From contig NZ_LXFU01000029.1 of assembly GCF_001657485.1 (NCBI RefSeq), forward strand, positions 62,001 through 126,000: DNA of 64,000 nt, written 5' to 3'. This document shows positions 46,513 to 55,610 of the stretch, in pieces (position 1 is the first letter of the stretch; every line of letters starts with the position of its first letter). Source of the stretch: Rhizobium sp. WYCCWR10014. Its GTDB lineage: Bacteria; Pseudomonadota; Alphaproteobacteria; Rhizobiales; Rhizobiaceae. A program made the translations under genes and the position numbers. The notes under the pieces were generated by a model, which saw only the letters and a program-made list of their open reading frames with translations, was not told the DNA's origin and did no database searches.

Positions 46513-47245
46513 CAACGTCTGGAAACAGGCGCTTCGAGAGCGGCCAGCCGTCCGGCGCCAGTTTGAAGAGCAAGCCGCAGCGGGCAAAGACGATCGCCGT
46601 CAGTAGCGAGAACCAGCCGCCGAAGGCAAGGCCGGCGATGACGTCGCTCGGATAATGGGCGCCGACCATGACACGCGTCATGCCGAGCCAGATGGCGCAA
46701 GCGATGAAGGCAACACGGTAGCGTGGAAATAGCAGGGCGAAGGCTGCGAAGAAGGCGCCGACCGTGGTGGAGTGGCCGGACGGGAAACTTTCGAAAGCAG
46801 AATGTCCCGAAAAGGGCGTGAAGGAAAACATGCCGTAGTCGTGGAAATGATCGGGACGTGCCCTGCCGATCGCGCGCTTCAGCAGATTGGCGAGAAGTCC
46901 TGAGAAGACGACCGTGAAGAAGAGATAGGCGCCGATCCAGCTGACATAGAGCGCCTGCGCCTTGGAACGCGCCGTCTTCACAAGCTTGTAGCCTGCCCTG
47001 CCCTGAAAGAACAGCAGGATGCTGGTATAGATCAGCCAGGCGGAATCGCCGAAACCGGTCAGCATCTCGCCGAGGTGTTTCACCGGCGCGGGAACTTCGC
47101 TGGCGCCGATCGGCGCGTCGAAGAGCAGCATCGAAAGGATCACGGCATTGAGCGTGACGAAGAGGCAGGCCTGCCAGCGCAAAGGCGGCATGCCAACGGC
47201 GCTCCGGCGCCAGCGCCTGTCCAGGGAAGCCCAAAATGCCCGCAT
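46493..47245 (-). CDS. PAP2-family membrane phosphatase
   Basis: The 250-residue membrane protein carries the three phosphatase motifs: KRAIGRARPD, PSGHST and TRVMVGAHYPSD, giving the catalytic His/Arg/His set. About six membrane segments flank them. Members dephosphorylate undecaprenyl diphosphate, phosphatidic acid or lipid A (LpxE/LpxF). I cannot choose among these from sequence. ATG 47245 (MRAFWASLDRRW) is preferred to the frame opening at 47296. Confidence 0.87.
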   Translation of the reverse strand: MRAFWASLDRRWRRSAVGMPPLRWQACLFVTLNAVILSMLLFDAPIGASEVPAPVKHLGEMLTGFGDSAWLIYTSILLFFQGRAGYKLVKTARSKAQALYVSWIGAYLFFTVVFSGLLANLLKRAIGRARPDHFHDYGMFSFTPFSGHSAFESFPSGHSTTVGAFFAAFALLFPRYRVAFIACAIWLGMTRVMVGAHYPSDVIAGLAFGGWFSLLTAIVFARCGLLFKLAPDGWPLSKRLFPDVEKPGAL

Positions 47246-47324
47246 TTCGTCGTCCGTTCGAATTTGTCCCAGAGCGCCGCGCGTCCAAGAGGACACGCTA
47301 AGGACGCTCTATTCCTTTGAATTG

Positions 47325-47372
47325 ACGCATGATCCTTTGTCGAAATCGCTTCCGATTTCGGGATTATGCGCT
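47325..47372. repeat. Short palindromic element upstream of the PAP2 gene
   Basis: Nested inverted repeats GCATGATCC / GGATTATGC (one mismatch) and CGAAATCG / CGATTTCG (perfect) form a compact hairpin of about 45 bp. The sequence style matches abundant short palindromes in rhizobial intergenic DNA. It differs from the mosaic repeats at 25.7 and 41.7 kb. Confidence 0.6.
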
Positions 47373-47468
47373 CGTTAAAATCCGGCGCAAAAATACACGA
47401 GATTGTGGCCGAGAATAGTCCGTTTCGGATAATTCGACCAAGCGGGACGCGCTTCACCGCCCTCAATG

Positions 47469-47501
47469 AAAAAGCCCTCCGCATGCGCGATGCGAAGGGC
47501 T
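47469..47501 (-). terminator. Terminator of leuB
   Basis: On the minus strand AGCCCTTCGCAT pairs with ATGCGGAGGGCT (one internal mismatch), followed by TTTTT. It lies 23 bp after the leuB stop; a parS site lies in between. Confidence 0.88.
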
Positions 47502-47507
47502 GGATAC

Positions 47508-47523
47508 TGTTTCACGTGAAATA
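47508..47523. promoter_or_regulatory. parS: parS site 4 (15/16), between leuB stop and its terminator
   Basis: TGTTTCACGTGAAATA differs from the perfect parS TGTTTCACGTGAAACA at one position. It is intergenic, 40 kb from the other three sites and about 46.7 kb from oriC, a distance at which secondary parS sites are known in other bacteria. Confidence 0.88.
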
Positions 47524-48636
47524 TCAGGTGGAAAGCGTCTTGAACTCGGCGAGGATCGCATCGCCCATCTCGACGGTGCCGACCTGCCTTGCGCCATCGG
47601 CCATGATATCACCGGTGCGGATGCCCTTGTCGAGCACGTTGGCGATCGCCTTTTCCAGATCGTCGGCTTCCTTCACTAGATTGAAGGAGTAACGCAGGCA
47701 CATGGCGAAGGAGGCGATCATGGCGATCGGATTGGCGATGCCCTTGCCGGCGATGTCAGGGGCCGAGCCGTGCACAGGCTCGTAGAGCGCCTTGCGCTTG
47801 CCGGTCTTGCCGTCGGGCGCGCCGAGTGAGGCCGACGGCAGCATGCCGAGCGAACCGGTCAGCATGGCGGCAACGTCGGAGAGCATATCACCGAAGAGAT
47901 TGTCGGTGACGATGACGTCGAACTGCTTGGGCTGGCGCACCAGCTGCATGCCGCCGGCATCGGCCAGCATGTGTTCGAGCTGGACGTCGGAATATTTCGC
48001 CTTGTGTGTCTCGGTTACCACCTGGTTCCAGAGCACGCCCGACTTCATGACGTTGCGCTTTTCCATGGAGCAGACGCGATTCTGCCGCGTGCGGGCCATT
48101 TCGAAGGCGACGCCGGCGATGCGCTCGATCTCGTAGGTATCGTAGACCTGCGTGTCGATGCCGCGCTTCTGGCCGTTGCCGAGGTCGATGATCTCCTTCG
48201 GCTCGCCGAAATAGACACCGCCCGTCAGCTCGCGGATGATGAGGATATCGAGACCTTCGACCAGCTCCGGCTTCAGCGACGAGGCCGCAGCAAGGGCCGG
48301 ATAGCAGATGGCGGGGCGCAGGTTCGCGAAGAGCTGTAGATCCTTGCGCAGGCGCAGCAGACCGGCTTCCGGGCGCACTTCGTAAGGCACGCTATCCCAT
48401 TTCGGGCCGCCGACGGCGCCGAACAGAACGGCATCGGCGGCAAGCGCCTTCTGCATGTCGGCTTCCGAGATGGCAGCGCCATGTGCATCATAGGCGCAGC
48501 CGCCGACAAGGCCTTCGTCGGTGACGAAACCGGCATTCATCGCCTCGTTCATATAGGCGATGATCTTGCGGACCTCGCCCATGGCCTCGGGACCGATGCC
48601 GTCACCCGGCAGCAGGAAAAGATTGCGCGCTGTCAT
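47524..48636 (-). CDS. leuB: 3-isopropylmalate dehydrogenase
   Basis: Oxidatively decarboxylates 3-isopropylmalate in leucine synthesis. The 370 residues include [10 protein letters not shown], the substrate arginine region [14 protein letters not shown], and the metal-binding signature [27 protein letters not shown] read in parts. ATG 48636 follows AGGAGGG. leuD lies 1.1 kb upstream on the same strand with an unrelated divergent gene between, so the two leu genes are separate units. Confidence 0.98.
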   Translation of the reverse strand: MTARNLFLLPGDGIGPEAMGEVRKIIAYMNEAMNAGFVTDEGLVGGCAYDAHGAAISEADMQKALAADAVLFGAVGGPKWDSVPYEVRPEAGLLRLRKDLQLFANLRPAICYPALAAASSLKPELVEGLDILIIRELTGGVYFGEPKEIIDLGNGQKRGIDTQVYDTYEIERIAGVAFEMARTRQNRVCSMEKRNVMKSGVLWNQVVTETHKAKYSDVQLEHMLADAGGMQLVRQPKQFDVIVTDNLFGDMLSDVAAMLTGSLGMLPSASLGAPDGKTGKRKALYEPVHGSAPDIAGKGIANPIAMIASFAMCLRYSFNLVKEADDLEKAIANVLDKGIRTGDIMADGARQVGTVEMGDAILAEFKTLST

Positions 48637-48801
48637 GAAACCCTCCTGGGAAAAACAAGTTGCGGTTTCTTAGACCCCGGAAATCGGCATTTCAAGCGAC
48701 AGAAGCGGCGAATCGGTACGCTTCGCTCCGAGCCGCGACGGTTGCTCCTGCGTCCACAAACGAATTAGAACGGTGACCCTATCTTTATCCTGGATGTTCT
48801 C

Positions 48802-49734
48802 ATGCCTTTCGCGCCTCTCCACCTCGACACGCCCTTGCTCCAGACGGCACCTGGCTACAGCGCCAGCGGCAAACCGCTCTGGCTGAAGCTCGATGCGCTG
48901 CAGCCTTCCGGCAGCTTCAAGCTGCGCGGCGTCGGCAGGCTTTGCCAGCACGAGGTGGAAAATGGGGCGCGCGAAATCTTCTGCGCTTCCGGCGGCAATG
49001 CCGGCATTGCGGCCGCTTATGCCGGCCGGGCACTCGGTGTGCCGGTCACGATAGTCGTGCCGGAGACGACGGCGGCCGACGTACGCCGGACGATTGCCGC
49101 AACGGGCGCGAATGTCCTTGTTCATGGTTCGGTTTTCGATGAGGCCAATGCCCATGCGGTCGAACTCGCCCGGAGCCGCAACGCAAGCTATGTGCACCCC
49201 TTCGACCATCCGCTTCTGTGGGATGGCCATGCCACGCTGATCGACGAGGTGGTGGCGAAAGGGGCAAAATTCGATTGCATGGTCACCAGCGTCGGCGGCG
49301 GCGGGCTGCTCGCCGGCATCGTCGAGGGGTTGAAGCGCAACGGGCTTTCCGATGTGCCTGTTATTGCCGTCGAAACGGAAGGGGCGGCTTCGCTCCATGC
49401 CAGCCTCAAGGCGAATGAGCGTATCACCCTTCCCGCCATTACCTCGATTGCCAATTCGCTCGGGGCGCGGCAGGTGGCGCAGCATGTCTTCGACCTGCCG
49501 AAGCATCATCCGATCGAAAGTGTTGTCGTCAGCGACGCCGATGCCGTTGCCGCCTGCCTGAAATTTGCCGATGCGCAGCGCATTCTGGTCGAGCCGGCTT
49601 GCGGTGCGGCCCTTGCGGTTGCCGATGTGCATGCCGGGCTGCTTCAGCGCTTCGACAATCCGCTTATCGAGGTCTGCGGCGGCATCGGCGTGTCGCTCGA
49701 AAAACTCAGGGGCTGGAAAGAAAAATTTCTTTGA
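48802..49734 (+). CDS. PLP-dependent serine/threonine dehydratase-like protein
   Basis: The 310-residue fold-type II PLP enzyme has the Schiff-base lysine K40 in SGSFKLRG, the phosphate loop ASGGNAGIAAAYA and the glycine loop SVGGGGLLAG. No C-terminal ACT-like domain is present, so it is a short L-serine/L-threonine dehydratase of the eukaryotic SDH/CHA1 type rather than biosynthetic IlvA. Such enzymes deaminate serine to pyruvate or threonine to 2-oxobutyrate; which one is uncertain. Confidence 0.88.
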   Translation: MPFAPLHLDTPLLQTAPGYSASGKPLWLKLDALQPSGSFKLRGVGRLCQHEVENGAREIFCASGGNAGIAAAYAGRALGVPVTIVVPETTAADVRRTIAATGANVLVHGSVFDEANAHAVELARSRNASYVHPFDHPLLWDGHATLIDEVVAKGAKFDCMVTSVGGGGLLAGIVEGLKRNGLSDVPVIAVETEGAASLHASLKANERITLPAITSIANSLGARQVAQHVFDLPKHHPIESVVVSDADAVAACLKFADAQRILVEPACGAALAVADVHAGLLQRFDNPLIEVCGGIGVSLEKLRGWKEKFL

Positions 49735-49744
49735 CCCGCACCAA

Positions 49745-49771
49745 AGAAAAAGCCGGGCGTAAGCCCGGCTT
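49745..49771 (-). terminator. Terminator of leuD
   Basis: AAGCCGGGC-TTAC-GCCCGGCTTTTT on the minus strand is a 9-bp perfect stem with a T-run, 24 bp after leuD. It also ends the convergent dehydratase transcript, with a weaker tail on that strand. Confidence 0.88.
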
Positions 49772-49794
49772 GATCGATAACCGATTGGAAGGGC

Positions 49795-50403
49795 TCAGGC
49801 TGCCCAGGGGTGCGAAGCGGCGTTCTTCTTTTCGAAGCTGTCGATCGCCTTGCCCTTTTCCAGCGTCAGGCCGATATCGTCGAGGCCGTTCAGCAGGCAG
49901 TGACGCTTGAATTCGTCGAGATCGAACTTGATCAAGCCACCATCGGGGCCGGTGATCTCAAGATTTTCGAGGTCGACGGTCAGGATGGCGTTGGAGCCGC
50001 GCGAGGCGTCGTCCATCAGCTTGTCGAGATCTTCCTGGCTGACCTTGATCGGCAGGATGCCGTTCTTGAAACAGTTGTTGTAGAAAATATCGGCGAAGCT
50101 GGTCGAGATGACGCAACGGATGCCGAAATCCAGAAGCGCCCAGGGCGCGTGCTCGCGCGAGGAGCCGCAGCCGAAATTGTCGCCGGCAACCAGAATCTTG
50201 GCATCGCGATAGGCCGGCTTGTTGAGCACGAAATCCGGGTTTTCCGAGCCGTCTTCGTTATAACGGGCTTCGGCGAAGAGGCCGGTGCCGAGGCCGGTGC
50301 GCTTGATCGTCTTCAGATAATCCTTCGGAATGATCATGTCGGTGTCGACGTTGACAACCGGCAGGGGCGCTGCAACGCCCGTGAGCTTCACGAATTTATC
50401 CAT
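49795..50403 (-). CDS. leuD: 3-isopropylmalate dehydratase small subunit
   Basis: With LeuC it isomerises 2- to 3-isopropylmalate. The 202-residue swivel domain has [17 protein letters not shown] near the start and the signature [17 protein letters not shown]. The length is normal. LeuC is not in the window. Start ATG 50403. Confidence 0.97.
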   Translation of the reverse strand: MDKFVKLTGVAAPLPVVNVDTDMIIPKDYLKTIKRTGLGTGLFAEARYNEDGSENPDFVLNKPAYRDAKILVAGDNFGCGSSREHAPWALLDFGIRCVISTSFADIFYNNCFKNGILPIKVSQEDLDKLMDDASRGSNAILTVDLENLEITGPDGGLIKFDLDEFKRHCLLNGLDDIGLTLEKGKAIDSFEKKNAASHPWAA

Positions 50404-50536
50404 GACCCATGCTCCATTTCAGCAAATCTACTTCCTGAATTTGCATCTAGTCCAGTTTTTAGCCGAAATGAAGGAGAATCTTTCACAGATGGCGGCCACG
50501 CGACGTTTCGCGCGGTCCGCCGATTGCGCCTGTTCC

Positions 50537-50959
50537 TTATTTGGACGGTGCGTTCAACCCCCAGAGGACGCCGAACGGATCACGAAGCTGGCCATAGCGG
50601 TCGCCCCAGAACATCAGTTCGACCGGCATGACGACTTCGGCGCCGGCAGCAACCGCGCGATCCCACCAGAAATCGATATCATCGATCACCAGCTGGATTG
50701 CAAAGCCTTCATGGCCTTTGAAGGGATGGCCATATTCGGGATAGGCGTCCGACAGCATCAGGGAACTGCCGTTGATGTAGAGATGCACATGCATCGTTCT
50801 GCCGCTCTCGTCGACCGGCACGAGATATGCCTCTTCGGCGCCGAAAGCCTTCTTGTAGAATTCCGCAGCTTTCACCGCCCCGCCAACCGTCAGATAGGGG
50901 AGCAGGCCGTTCTTGACCGGTGGCATCTTGGTCGGGTTGCTCTCTGTCGTCGCATCCAT
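50537..50959 (-). CDS. VOC-family (glyoxalase/PhnB-like) protein
   Basis: The 140 residues form one paired beta-alpha-beta-beta-beta unit: LPYLTVGGAVKAAEFYKKAFGA, then the C-terminal WGDRYGQLRDPFGVLWGL typical of PhnB-like/glyoxalase superfamily members. These proteins are metal-dependent enzymes or binding proteins of diverse function. No substrate can be named. ATG 50959. Confidence 0.88.
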   Translation of the reverse strand: MDATTESNPTKMPPVKNGLLPYLTVGGAVKAAEFYKKAFGAEEAYLVPVDESGRTMHVHLYINGSSLMLSDAYPEYGHPFKGHEGFAIQLVIDDIDFWWDRAVAAGAEVVMPVELMFWGDRYGQLRDPFGVLWGLNAPSK

Positions 50960-51089
50960 GCTTGTCCTCCATTCGCTTTTTGAACGCCGGCTGAATGCCT
51001 GGCTGCTTCAAGGACGTAGCATGGAAGCGTGATCCGACAGTGTCGGCCGAAATTTTTCGGCGAAACCAAAATTTTCAGCGAAAAGGTGA

Positions 51090-51323
51090 TCAGAGATCGA
51101 TGATCGTACCGCGGCCGTCGTTCCACACGCGCATCTCGCGTTGGCCGTTGTTCGCTTTGGCGCGGACCGGAGCGGGCTTCATCTTCATCGAAAGCGCGCG
51201 GCCGACCATGAGCACGGTCAGGATGCCGCCGACGGCAAGCGTCACCGAAAAGGTGAGAAGCAGCATGGCCACGAAAACGGTGGCGCCGGCAAGCATGAGG
51301 AAGATGGAGCGAATGTTCTGCAT
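51090..51323 (-). CDS. Small membrane protein, unknown function
   Basis: The 77 residues have two adjacent hydrophobic segments (about 6-25 and 26-42), then a basic tail ending RVWNDGRGTIIDL. The conserved-looking C-terminus and ATG 51323 with purine-rich upstream sequence suggest a real gene. I do not recognise the family. It diverges from the CoA-lyase gene. Confidence 0.7.
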   Translation of the reverse strand: MQNIRSIFLMLAGATVFVAMLLLTFSVTLAVGGILTVLMVGRALSMKMKPAPVRAKANNGQREMRVWNDGRGTIIDL

Positions 51324-51460
51324 GTTAGAGACCTTTCTTCGGAAAGGAATGTGGTCCTTCTCTTTCCTCTCTGCAAGGCAAGCATGGCTTTTTGTTGTTC
51401 TGTGGGAGGTTCTGGGGTGGGCTGCTTGCTTCGGCTTTCAAAGCTTGGCACTAATTCGCC

Positions 51461-52381
51461 ATGAGCCGAAACCCGACGACCCGCTCCATCCGCCTGCGCC
51501 GTTCGGTGCTGAGCGTGCCTGCCATCAATCCCCGCGCCCTCGAAAAAACCCATGCGGTCGATTGCGATGCGGTGATCTTCGATCTCGAGGATTCCGTGGC
51601 GCCGGAAAAGAAGGCGGAAGCGCGGGACAATCTGAGGAATTTCTTTTTGGCTCGGCCGCTCCAAGGCAAGGAGCGGATCATCCGCATCAACAGTCTGTCC
51701 ACCGATTTCGGCCTGGCGGACATGGAGTTGGTGACGGCGCTTGGTCCCGATGCCGTGCTGCTGCCGAAGGTCGACGAACCGCAGGATGTCATGGCGCTCA
51801 GTGACCTTCTCTCCGAGGCGGATGCATCGGAAGATCTGCGCATCTGGGCGATGATCGAGACGCCGCGCGGCATCCTGAATGCGGCTGGTATCGCCGAAGC
51901 CGGGCGCACGCCGGGCTCGCGGCTCGATTGCCTCGTCGTCGGGCTCAACGACCTGCGCAAGGAAACCGGCGTGCTGCCGCAGCCGGGGCGGAACTATCTC
52001 GTGCCGTGGCTGATGCAGGTTGTCCTTGCGGTCAGCGCCTACGGGCTCGATGCGATCGACAGCGTCTTCAACGATTTCAGGGATGAACAGGGTTTCGATG
52101 CCGAATGTCTGCAGGGCCGGGCCATGGGCTTTGCCGGCAAGATGCTGATCCATCCGGCGCAGATCGAGCCCGCCAACCGCCATTTCGGCCCGGATCCGGC
52201 AGCGATCGCGGAAGCGGAGGCGATCATATCAGCCTTTGCCGATCCTGCCTCCGATGGGCTGAACGTCATCAATGCAGACGGGCGGATGGTCGAGCGGTTG
52301 CATCTTGTCCAGGCGGAAAGTCTGGTCCATAAAGCCCGCCTGATCGCATCCCGCCAGGCTGCGGCACGAAAGACGATATGA
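51461..52381 (+). CDS. HpcH/HpaI (CitE-like) CoA ester lyase
   Basis: TIM-barrel lyase of the citrate-lyase-beta/malyl-CoA lyase family. The 306 residues start RRSVLSVPAINPRALEKT, then have DAVIFDLEDSVAPEKK (metal-binding), IRINSL and MIETPRGI, and end near MLIHPAQIEPANRHF. No citrate-lyase alpha/gamma genes are nearby, so a free-standing malyl-/citramalyl-/methylmalyl-CoA lyase or thioesterase role is more likely than true citrate lyase. Its stop overlaps the start of the next small gene. Confidence 0.88.
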   Translation: MSRNPTTRSIRLRRSVLSVPAINPRALEKTHAVDCDAVIFDLEDSVAPEKKAEARDNLRNFFLARPLQGKERIIRINSLSTDFGLADMELVTALGPDAVLLPKVDEPQDVMALSDLLSEADASEDLRIWAMIETPRGILNAAGIAEAGRTPGSRLDCLVVGLNDLRKETGVLPQPGRNYLVPWLMQVVLAVSAYGLDAIDSVFNDFRDEQGFDAECLQGRAMGFAGKMLIHPAQIEPANRHFGPDPAAIAEAEAIISAFADPASDGLNVINADGRMVERLHLVQAESLVHKARLIASRQAAARKTI

Positions 52382-52587
52382 TGAAACTCTACCGCTTCCT
52401 GACCGGTCCCGACGATGCTTCCTTCTGCCATAAGGTCACCGCCGCCCTCAACAAGGGCTGGTCGCTGGAGGGCTCGCCGACCTATACCTTCAATGCCGCA
52501 ACTGGCGCGATGCAGTGCGGCCAGGCCGTCGTCAAGCATGTCGAAGGCAAGGATTACGATCCCGAGATGAAGCTCTCCGAGCAGTAG
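52378..52587 (+). CDS. DUF1737 family small protein
   Basis: The 69-residue protein reads KLYRFLTGPDDASFCHKVTA...LNKGWSLEGSPTYTFN, a DUF1737 domain. These short proteins have no known function and often sit beside CoA-lyase-type genes in alphaproteobacteria. The ATG at 52378 overlaps the lyase stop; 52381 is an equal alternative. Confidence 0.85.
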   Translation: MMKLYRFLTGPDDASFCHKVTAALNKGWSLEGSPTYTFNAATGAMQCGQAVVKHVEGKDYDPEMKLSEQ

Positions 52588-52613
52588 CGCGTTCTGCCGA
52601 ACGCGCGGTTTTA
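52588..52613. terminator. Terminator between DUF1737 and metallopeptidase genes
   Basis: CGCGTTC-TGCC-GAACGCG with CGGTTTTA after it, immediately downstream of the DUF1737 stop and touching the stop codon of the convergent gene. Confidence 0.65.
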
Positions 52614-53048
52614 GCGCTCGGCGGCTTCCTCGGCGCTTGCCTCGATCCGCTCCATGTCATCGTCGCTCAGTCCGAAATGGTGGCCGATCTCGTGGATCAG
52701 GACGTGGGTGATGATATCGCCGAGCGTCTCGTCGTTCTCAGCCCAGTAGTCGAGAATGGGACGGCGGTAGAGGCGGATGCGGTTCGGCATCTCGCCGGTT
52801 TCCACCGTGAAACGTTCGGAAATGCCCCTGCCCTCGAAAAGGCCGAGCAGATCGAAAGGGGTTTCCAGCGCCATGTCCTCGAAAACGTCGTCATCGGGGA
52901 AATCTTCGATCTCGATCGTGAGGTTGGTCGTCAGCTGGCGGAATTCATCCGGGAGATGGCTGTAGGCCTCCATCGCCAGCGACTCGAAGGCGCTGATCGT
53001 CGGCGCATGGCGGTCCCGCCAATCATCGCTCTGGTCTATGCGGGCCAT
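52611..53048 (-). CDS. Zincin-like metallopeptidase family protein (PF06262 type)
   Basis: The 145-residue acidic protein carries HEIGHHFGLSDDDME near residues 115-129, an HExxH zinc motif with a downstream H/D, and LYRRPILDYW before it. This is the pattern of the small minigluzincin-like family. No signal peptide, so cytoplasmic. Proteolysis has been shown for few members; its substrate is unknown. Confidence 0.9.
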   Translation of the reverse strand: MARIDQSDDWRDRHAPTISAFESLAMEAYSHLPDEFRQLTTNLTIEIEDFPDDDVFEDMALETPFDLLGLFEGRGISERFTVETGEMPNRIRLYRRPILDYWAENDETLGDIITHVLIHEIGHHFGLSDDDMERIEASAEEAAER

Positions 53049-53174
53049 GAATATTCCTTCCTTTGCGGGCCCATATAGAACCTTTATCGCCGATTTTCGA
53101 GTGCGGAATCAAAGGCAGGAATATTTTCATAGAAAATGGCCGTTGACTCTTCATTAGCTCTCTGGAATCTATAA

Positions 53175-53189
53175 GAACATAACAGGAAC
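53175..53189 (+). promoter_or_regulatory. LexA (SOS) box upstream of imuA
   Basis: GAAC-ATAACAG-GAAC is an exact direct repeat GAAC-N7-GAAC, the alphaproteobacterial LexA operator. It ends 20 bp before the imuA start, where bound LexA would block transcription of imuA-imuB-dnaE2. Confidence 0.93.
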
Positions 53190-53209
53190 AAGACGGATCG
53201 GAGAACGCC

Positions 53210-54154
53210 ATGGCGCAGCACGCCCTGGCGCGCGAGCGGCTTTTTGCGCTCCGCGAAACCATTGCCCGACTGGAGGGAAGGCCCGCGCCGGCGCTTGCCG
53301 CAGCGGAGCAGGAAGCCCTGGCAGAAGGACGTAAGACCCGCCAGGAGCGCATTCTGCCGCCCCTGCCGTTTGGGGTGGAGTTTCTCGACGGCGCGCTGGA
53401 AGGCGGCTTGCCGCTCGATGCGATCACCGAATTCCGCTCGGCTCTGTCTCGTGATGCAGGCGCTGCAAGCGGGCTGGCGATGGCTGTTGCCGCGCGACTG
53501 CAAAAACAGGAAGCGGATGCCGGCAGGCTTATGCCGTTGCTCTGGATCGGCGATGCAGTCGGCACGCTGGAGGCCGGTCGTCCCTATGCCCCCGGGCTTC
53601 GGGATTTCGGGCTGAGCCCGGAGCGGTTTTTCCATGCGGCGCCGCGCAAGCTGGACGAGGCGCTCTGGCTGGCGGAGGTGGCGGTGGAAAGCGCTGCCTT
53701 CTCGGCCGTCATCTTCGAAGTGCGAGGCAATCCCGCCCATTTCGGCCTGACCGAGAGCCGCAGGCTCAGTCTCAGGGCGCATGCTGCCCGCCGTCCGCTC
53801 TTTCTTGTCCGTCAGGCCGGAGCGGAGGAGGCAAGCAGTGCGGCCTTCCGTCTGCATGTCGAACCAGCCCCGTCCGCTCTGCGGTCGTTGCCGGATGGAT
53901 CGACACTTTCCGGTAGCATCGGCAATCCGATTTTCCGTCTGACGCTGGAGAAGAGCCGAAATCCGGCTCCGCTCTCCTTTCTTCTGGAGTGGAATCCCCA
54001 TGAACGCGAATTTCTCCCTGTCGCCGAACCAAACCTCGTTCGTCCTCCAGGCGAACAGTCAGCGCACTCTGGCGCTCAGCTTCCCGCATCTGCCAACGGA
54101 CCGCATCGCCCGCAAGCGATGGGGGCTCTCCTGGCGTTCGAAAGGGCGTCCTGA
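53210..54154 (+). CDS. imuA: ImuA, RecA-like mutasome accessory protein
   Basis: Partner of ImuB and DnaE2 in SOS-induced mutagenic translesion synthesis. The 314 residues form a degenerate RecA/SulA-like fold (LPFGVEFLDGALEGGLPLDAI near 57-77) without a canonical Walker A. The C-terminal 52 codons overlap imuB in another frame, so translation of the two genes is likely coupled. ATG 53210 has GGAGAAC upstream and an SOS box 20 bp before it. Confidence 0.9.
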   Translation: MAQHALARERLFALRETIARLEGRPAPALAAAEQEALAEGRKTRQERILPPLPFGVEFLDGALEGGLPLDAITEFRSALSRDAGAASGLAMAVAARLQKQEADAGRLMPLLWIGDAVGTLEAGRPYAPGLRDFGLSPERFFHAAPRKLDEALWLAEVAVESAAFSAVIFEVRGNPAHFGLTESRRLSLRAHAARRPLFLVRQAGAEEASSAAFRLHVEPAPSALRSLPDGSTLSGSIGNPIFRLTLEKSRNPAPLSFLLEWNPHEREFLPVAEPNLVRPPGEQSAHSGAQLPASANGPHRPQAMGALLAFERAS

Positions 54155-55610
54155 GACGCCACCTATCGTCTGTTCCGGCAAGCTCAACAATGCCATGCGG
54201 CTGACGGCACTGGACGAGTTGGCCGAAAGGCTGGGGCTGAAGAAGGAGCTGGGCGTTGCCGAAGCGCGCGCCATGTACCCCATGCTCGAGGTCGCGGAAG
54301 AGGATCCGGCGGCCGACCGCCGGTTGCTGGAAGCAATTGCCGACTGGTGCGACCGCTATACGCCGCTGGTGGCGTTCGACGGCAATGACGGACTGTTTCT
54401 CGACATTAGCGGCTGCGCTCATCTTTTCGGCGGTGAAAAGGCGCTTCTCAAGGATGTGCTGTCGCGGCTTTTCCATATGGGGTTCGATGCCCGCGGCGCG
54501 ATCTCACCGTCACCCGGCCTTTCCTGGGCCGCGTCCCGCTTCGGGCAAGGCGGCGTGATCGAGGACGAAGAGACGGAACATGTGCTGATGTCCTTGCCGG
54601 TTGCAGCCTTGCGGCTGGAAGGACAAACCGTCGATGCCCTGAAGAAGCTCGGTCTGAAATATATCGGCGACGTCATCGATGCGCCGCGAGCGCCGCTGAC
54701 CCGCCGGTTCGGCCCGGAGCTGCTTCTGCGTCTCGACCAGGCGCTGGGACGTGAAGAGGAGCCGGTCTCGCCCCGGCGTCCTGTTGCCAGCCTCTCGGCC
54801 GAAAGTCGGCTGATCGAGCCCATCGGGACGGAAGAGCAGATCCTTGCCGTCACCAGGCAGGTCGCCTTATCGCTGCAGCCGTCGCTGGAGGCGCGGGGGG
54901 CTGGCGGGCGGGTGTTCGAACTGGTCCTGTTCCGCGTCGACGGCAGGGTCTTTCGTATCTCCGTCGGCGCTTCCCAGCCGCTTCGCGAACCAAAGTTCAT
55001 CGCCGGACTTTTTTCCGAGCGATTGCAGGCGGTCTATGACGACCTCGATGCCGGCTATGGTTTCGAGATCCTGCGGTTGAATGTGTTGCGGCACGATCCC
55101 TTCAACGAGGCGCAGGGTGATTTCGAGGGCGACCGGCAGGGAGAAATCTCGCTTTCGGCCTTCGTCGACCGGGTCTCGGCCCGGCTTGGGGCGGATTGCC
55201 TGCAGAGCTTCCAGCTCCGCGAGAGCCATGTGCCGGAACGCGCCGTCATCACGGTCCCTGTGATGGAGAGCCTTCGCAGCCGGAAGGCAGCGCAGGACAT
55301 CCAGCTTCCTTTCCGCGAAGAGCGCCCGCTGCGGCTTTTTGCAACGCCGGAGCCTGTCGAGATCATGATCGCCGAAGTGCCCGATGGCCCGCCGCAGACT
55401 TTCCGCTGGCGGCGCATGCGGCATCAGGTGGCAAGGAGCGAAGGGCCGGAGCGGATTGCCATGGAATGGTGGATCGACGGGAGTGATGCGGAAGCACGTG
55501 ACTATTTCCGCATCGAGGACGAGACCGGACATCGCTTCTGGATCTACCGTCGAGGCGTCTATGGTCAGGAGCTTGATCCTCGCTGGTTCATGCATGGCGT
55601 GTTTGCATGA
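54000..55610 (+). CDS. imuB: ImuB, catalytically inactive Y-family polymerase homologue
   Basis: Hub protein of the mutasome that binds the sliding clamp, ImuA and DnaE2. The 536 residues have a Y-family layout, but the catalytic acidic residues of the palm are replaced (the first motif reads [13 protein letters not shown]), as known for ImuB. A clamp-binding-like QLPF follows near residue 440. ATG 54000 is the only start that includes the conserved LALSFPHLP; it overlaps imuA by 155 bp. Its stop overlaps the dnaE2 start (ATGA). Confidence 0.93.
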   Translation: MNANFSLSPNQTSFVLQANSQRTLALSFPHLPTDRIARKRWGLSWRSKGRPETPPIVCSGKLNNAMRLTALDELAERLGLKKELGVAEARAMYPMLEVAEEDPAADRRLLEAIADWCDRYTPLVAFDGNDGLFLDISGCAHLFGGEKALLKDVLSRLFHMGFDARGAISPSPGLSWAASRFGQGGVIEDEETEHVLMSLPVAALRLEGQTVDALKKLGLKYIGDVIDAPRAPLTRRFGPELLLRLDQALGREEEPVSPRRPVASLSAESRLIEPIGTEEQILAVTRQVALSLQPSLEARGAGGRVFELVLFRVDGRVFRISVGASQPLREPKFIAGLFSERLQAVYDDLDAGYGFEILRLNVLRHDPFNEAQGDFEGDRQGEISLSAFVDRVSARLGADCLQSFQLRESHVPERAVITVPVMESLRSRKAAQDIQLPFREERPLRLFATPEPVEIMIAEVPDGPPQTFRWRRMRHQVARSEGPERIAMEWWIDGSDAEARDYFRIEDETGHRFWIYRRGVYGQELDPRWFMHGVFA

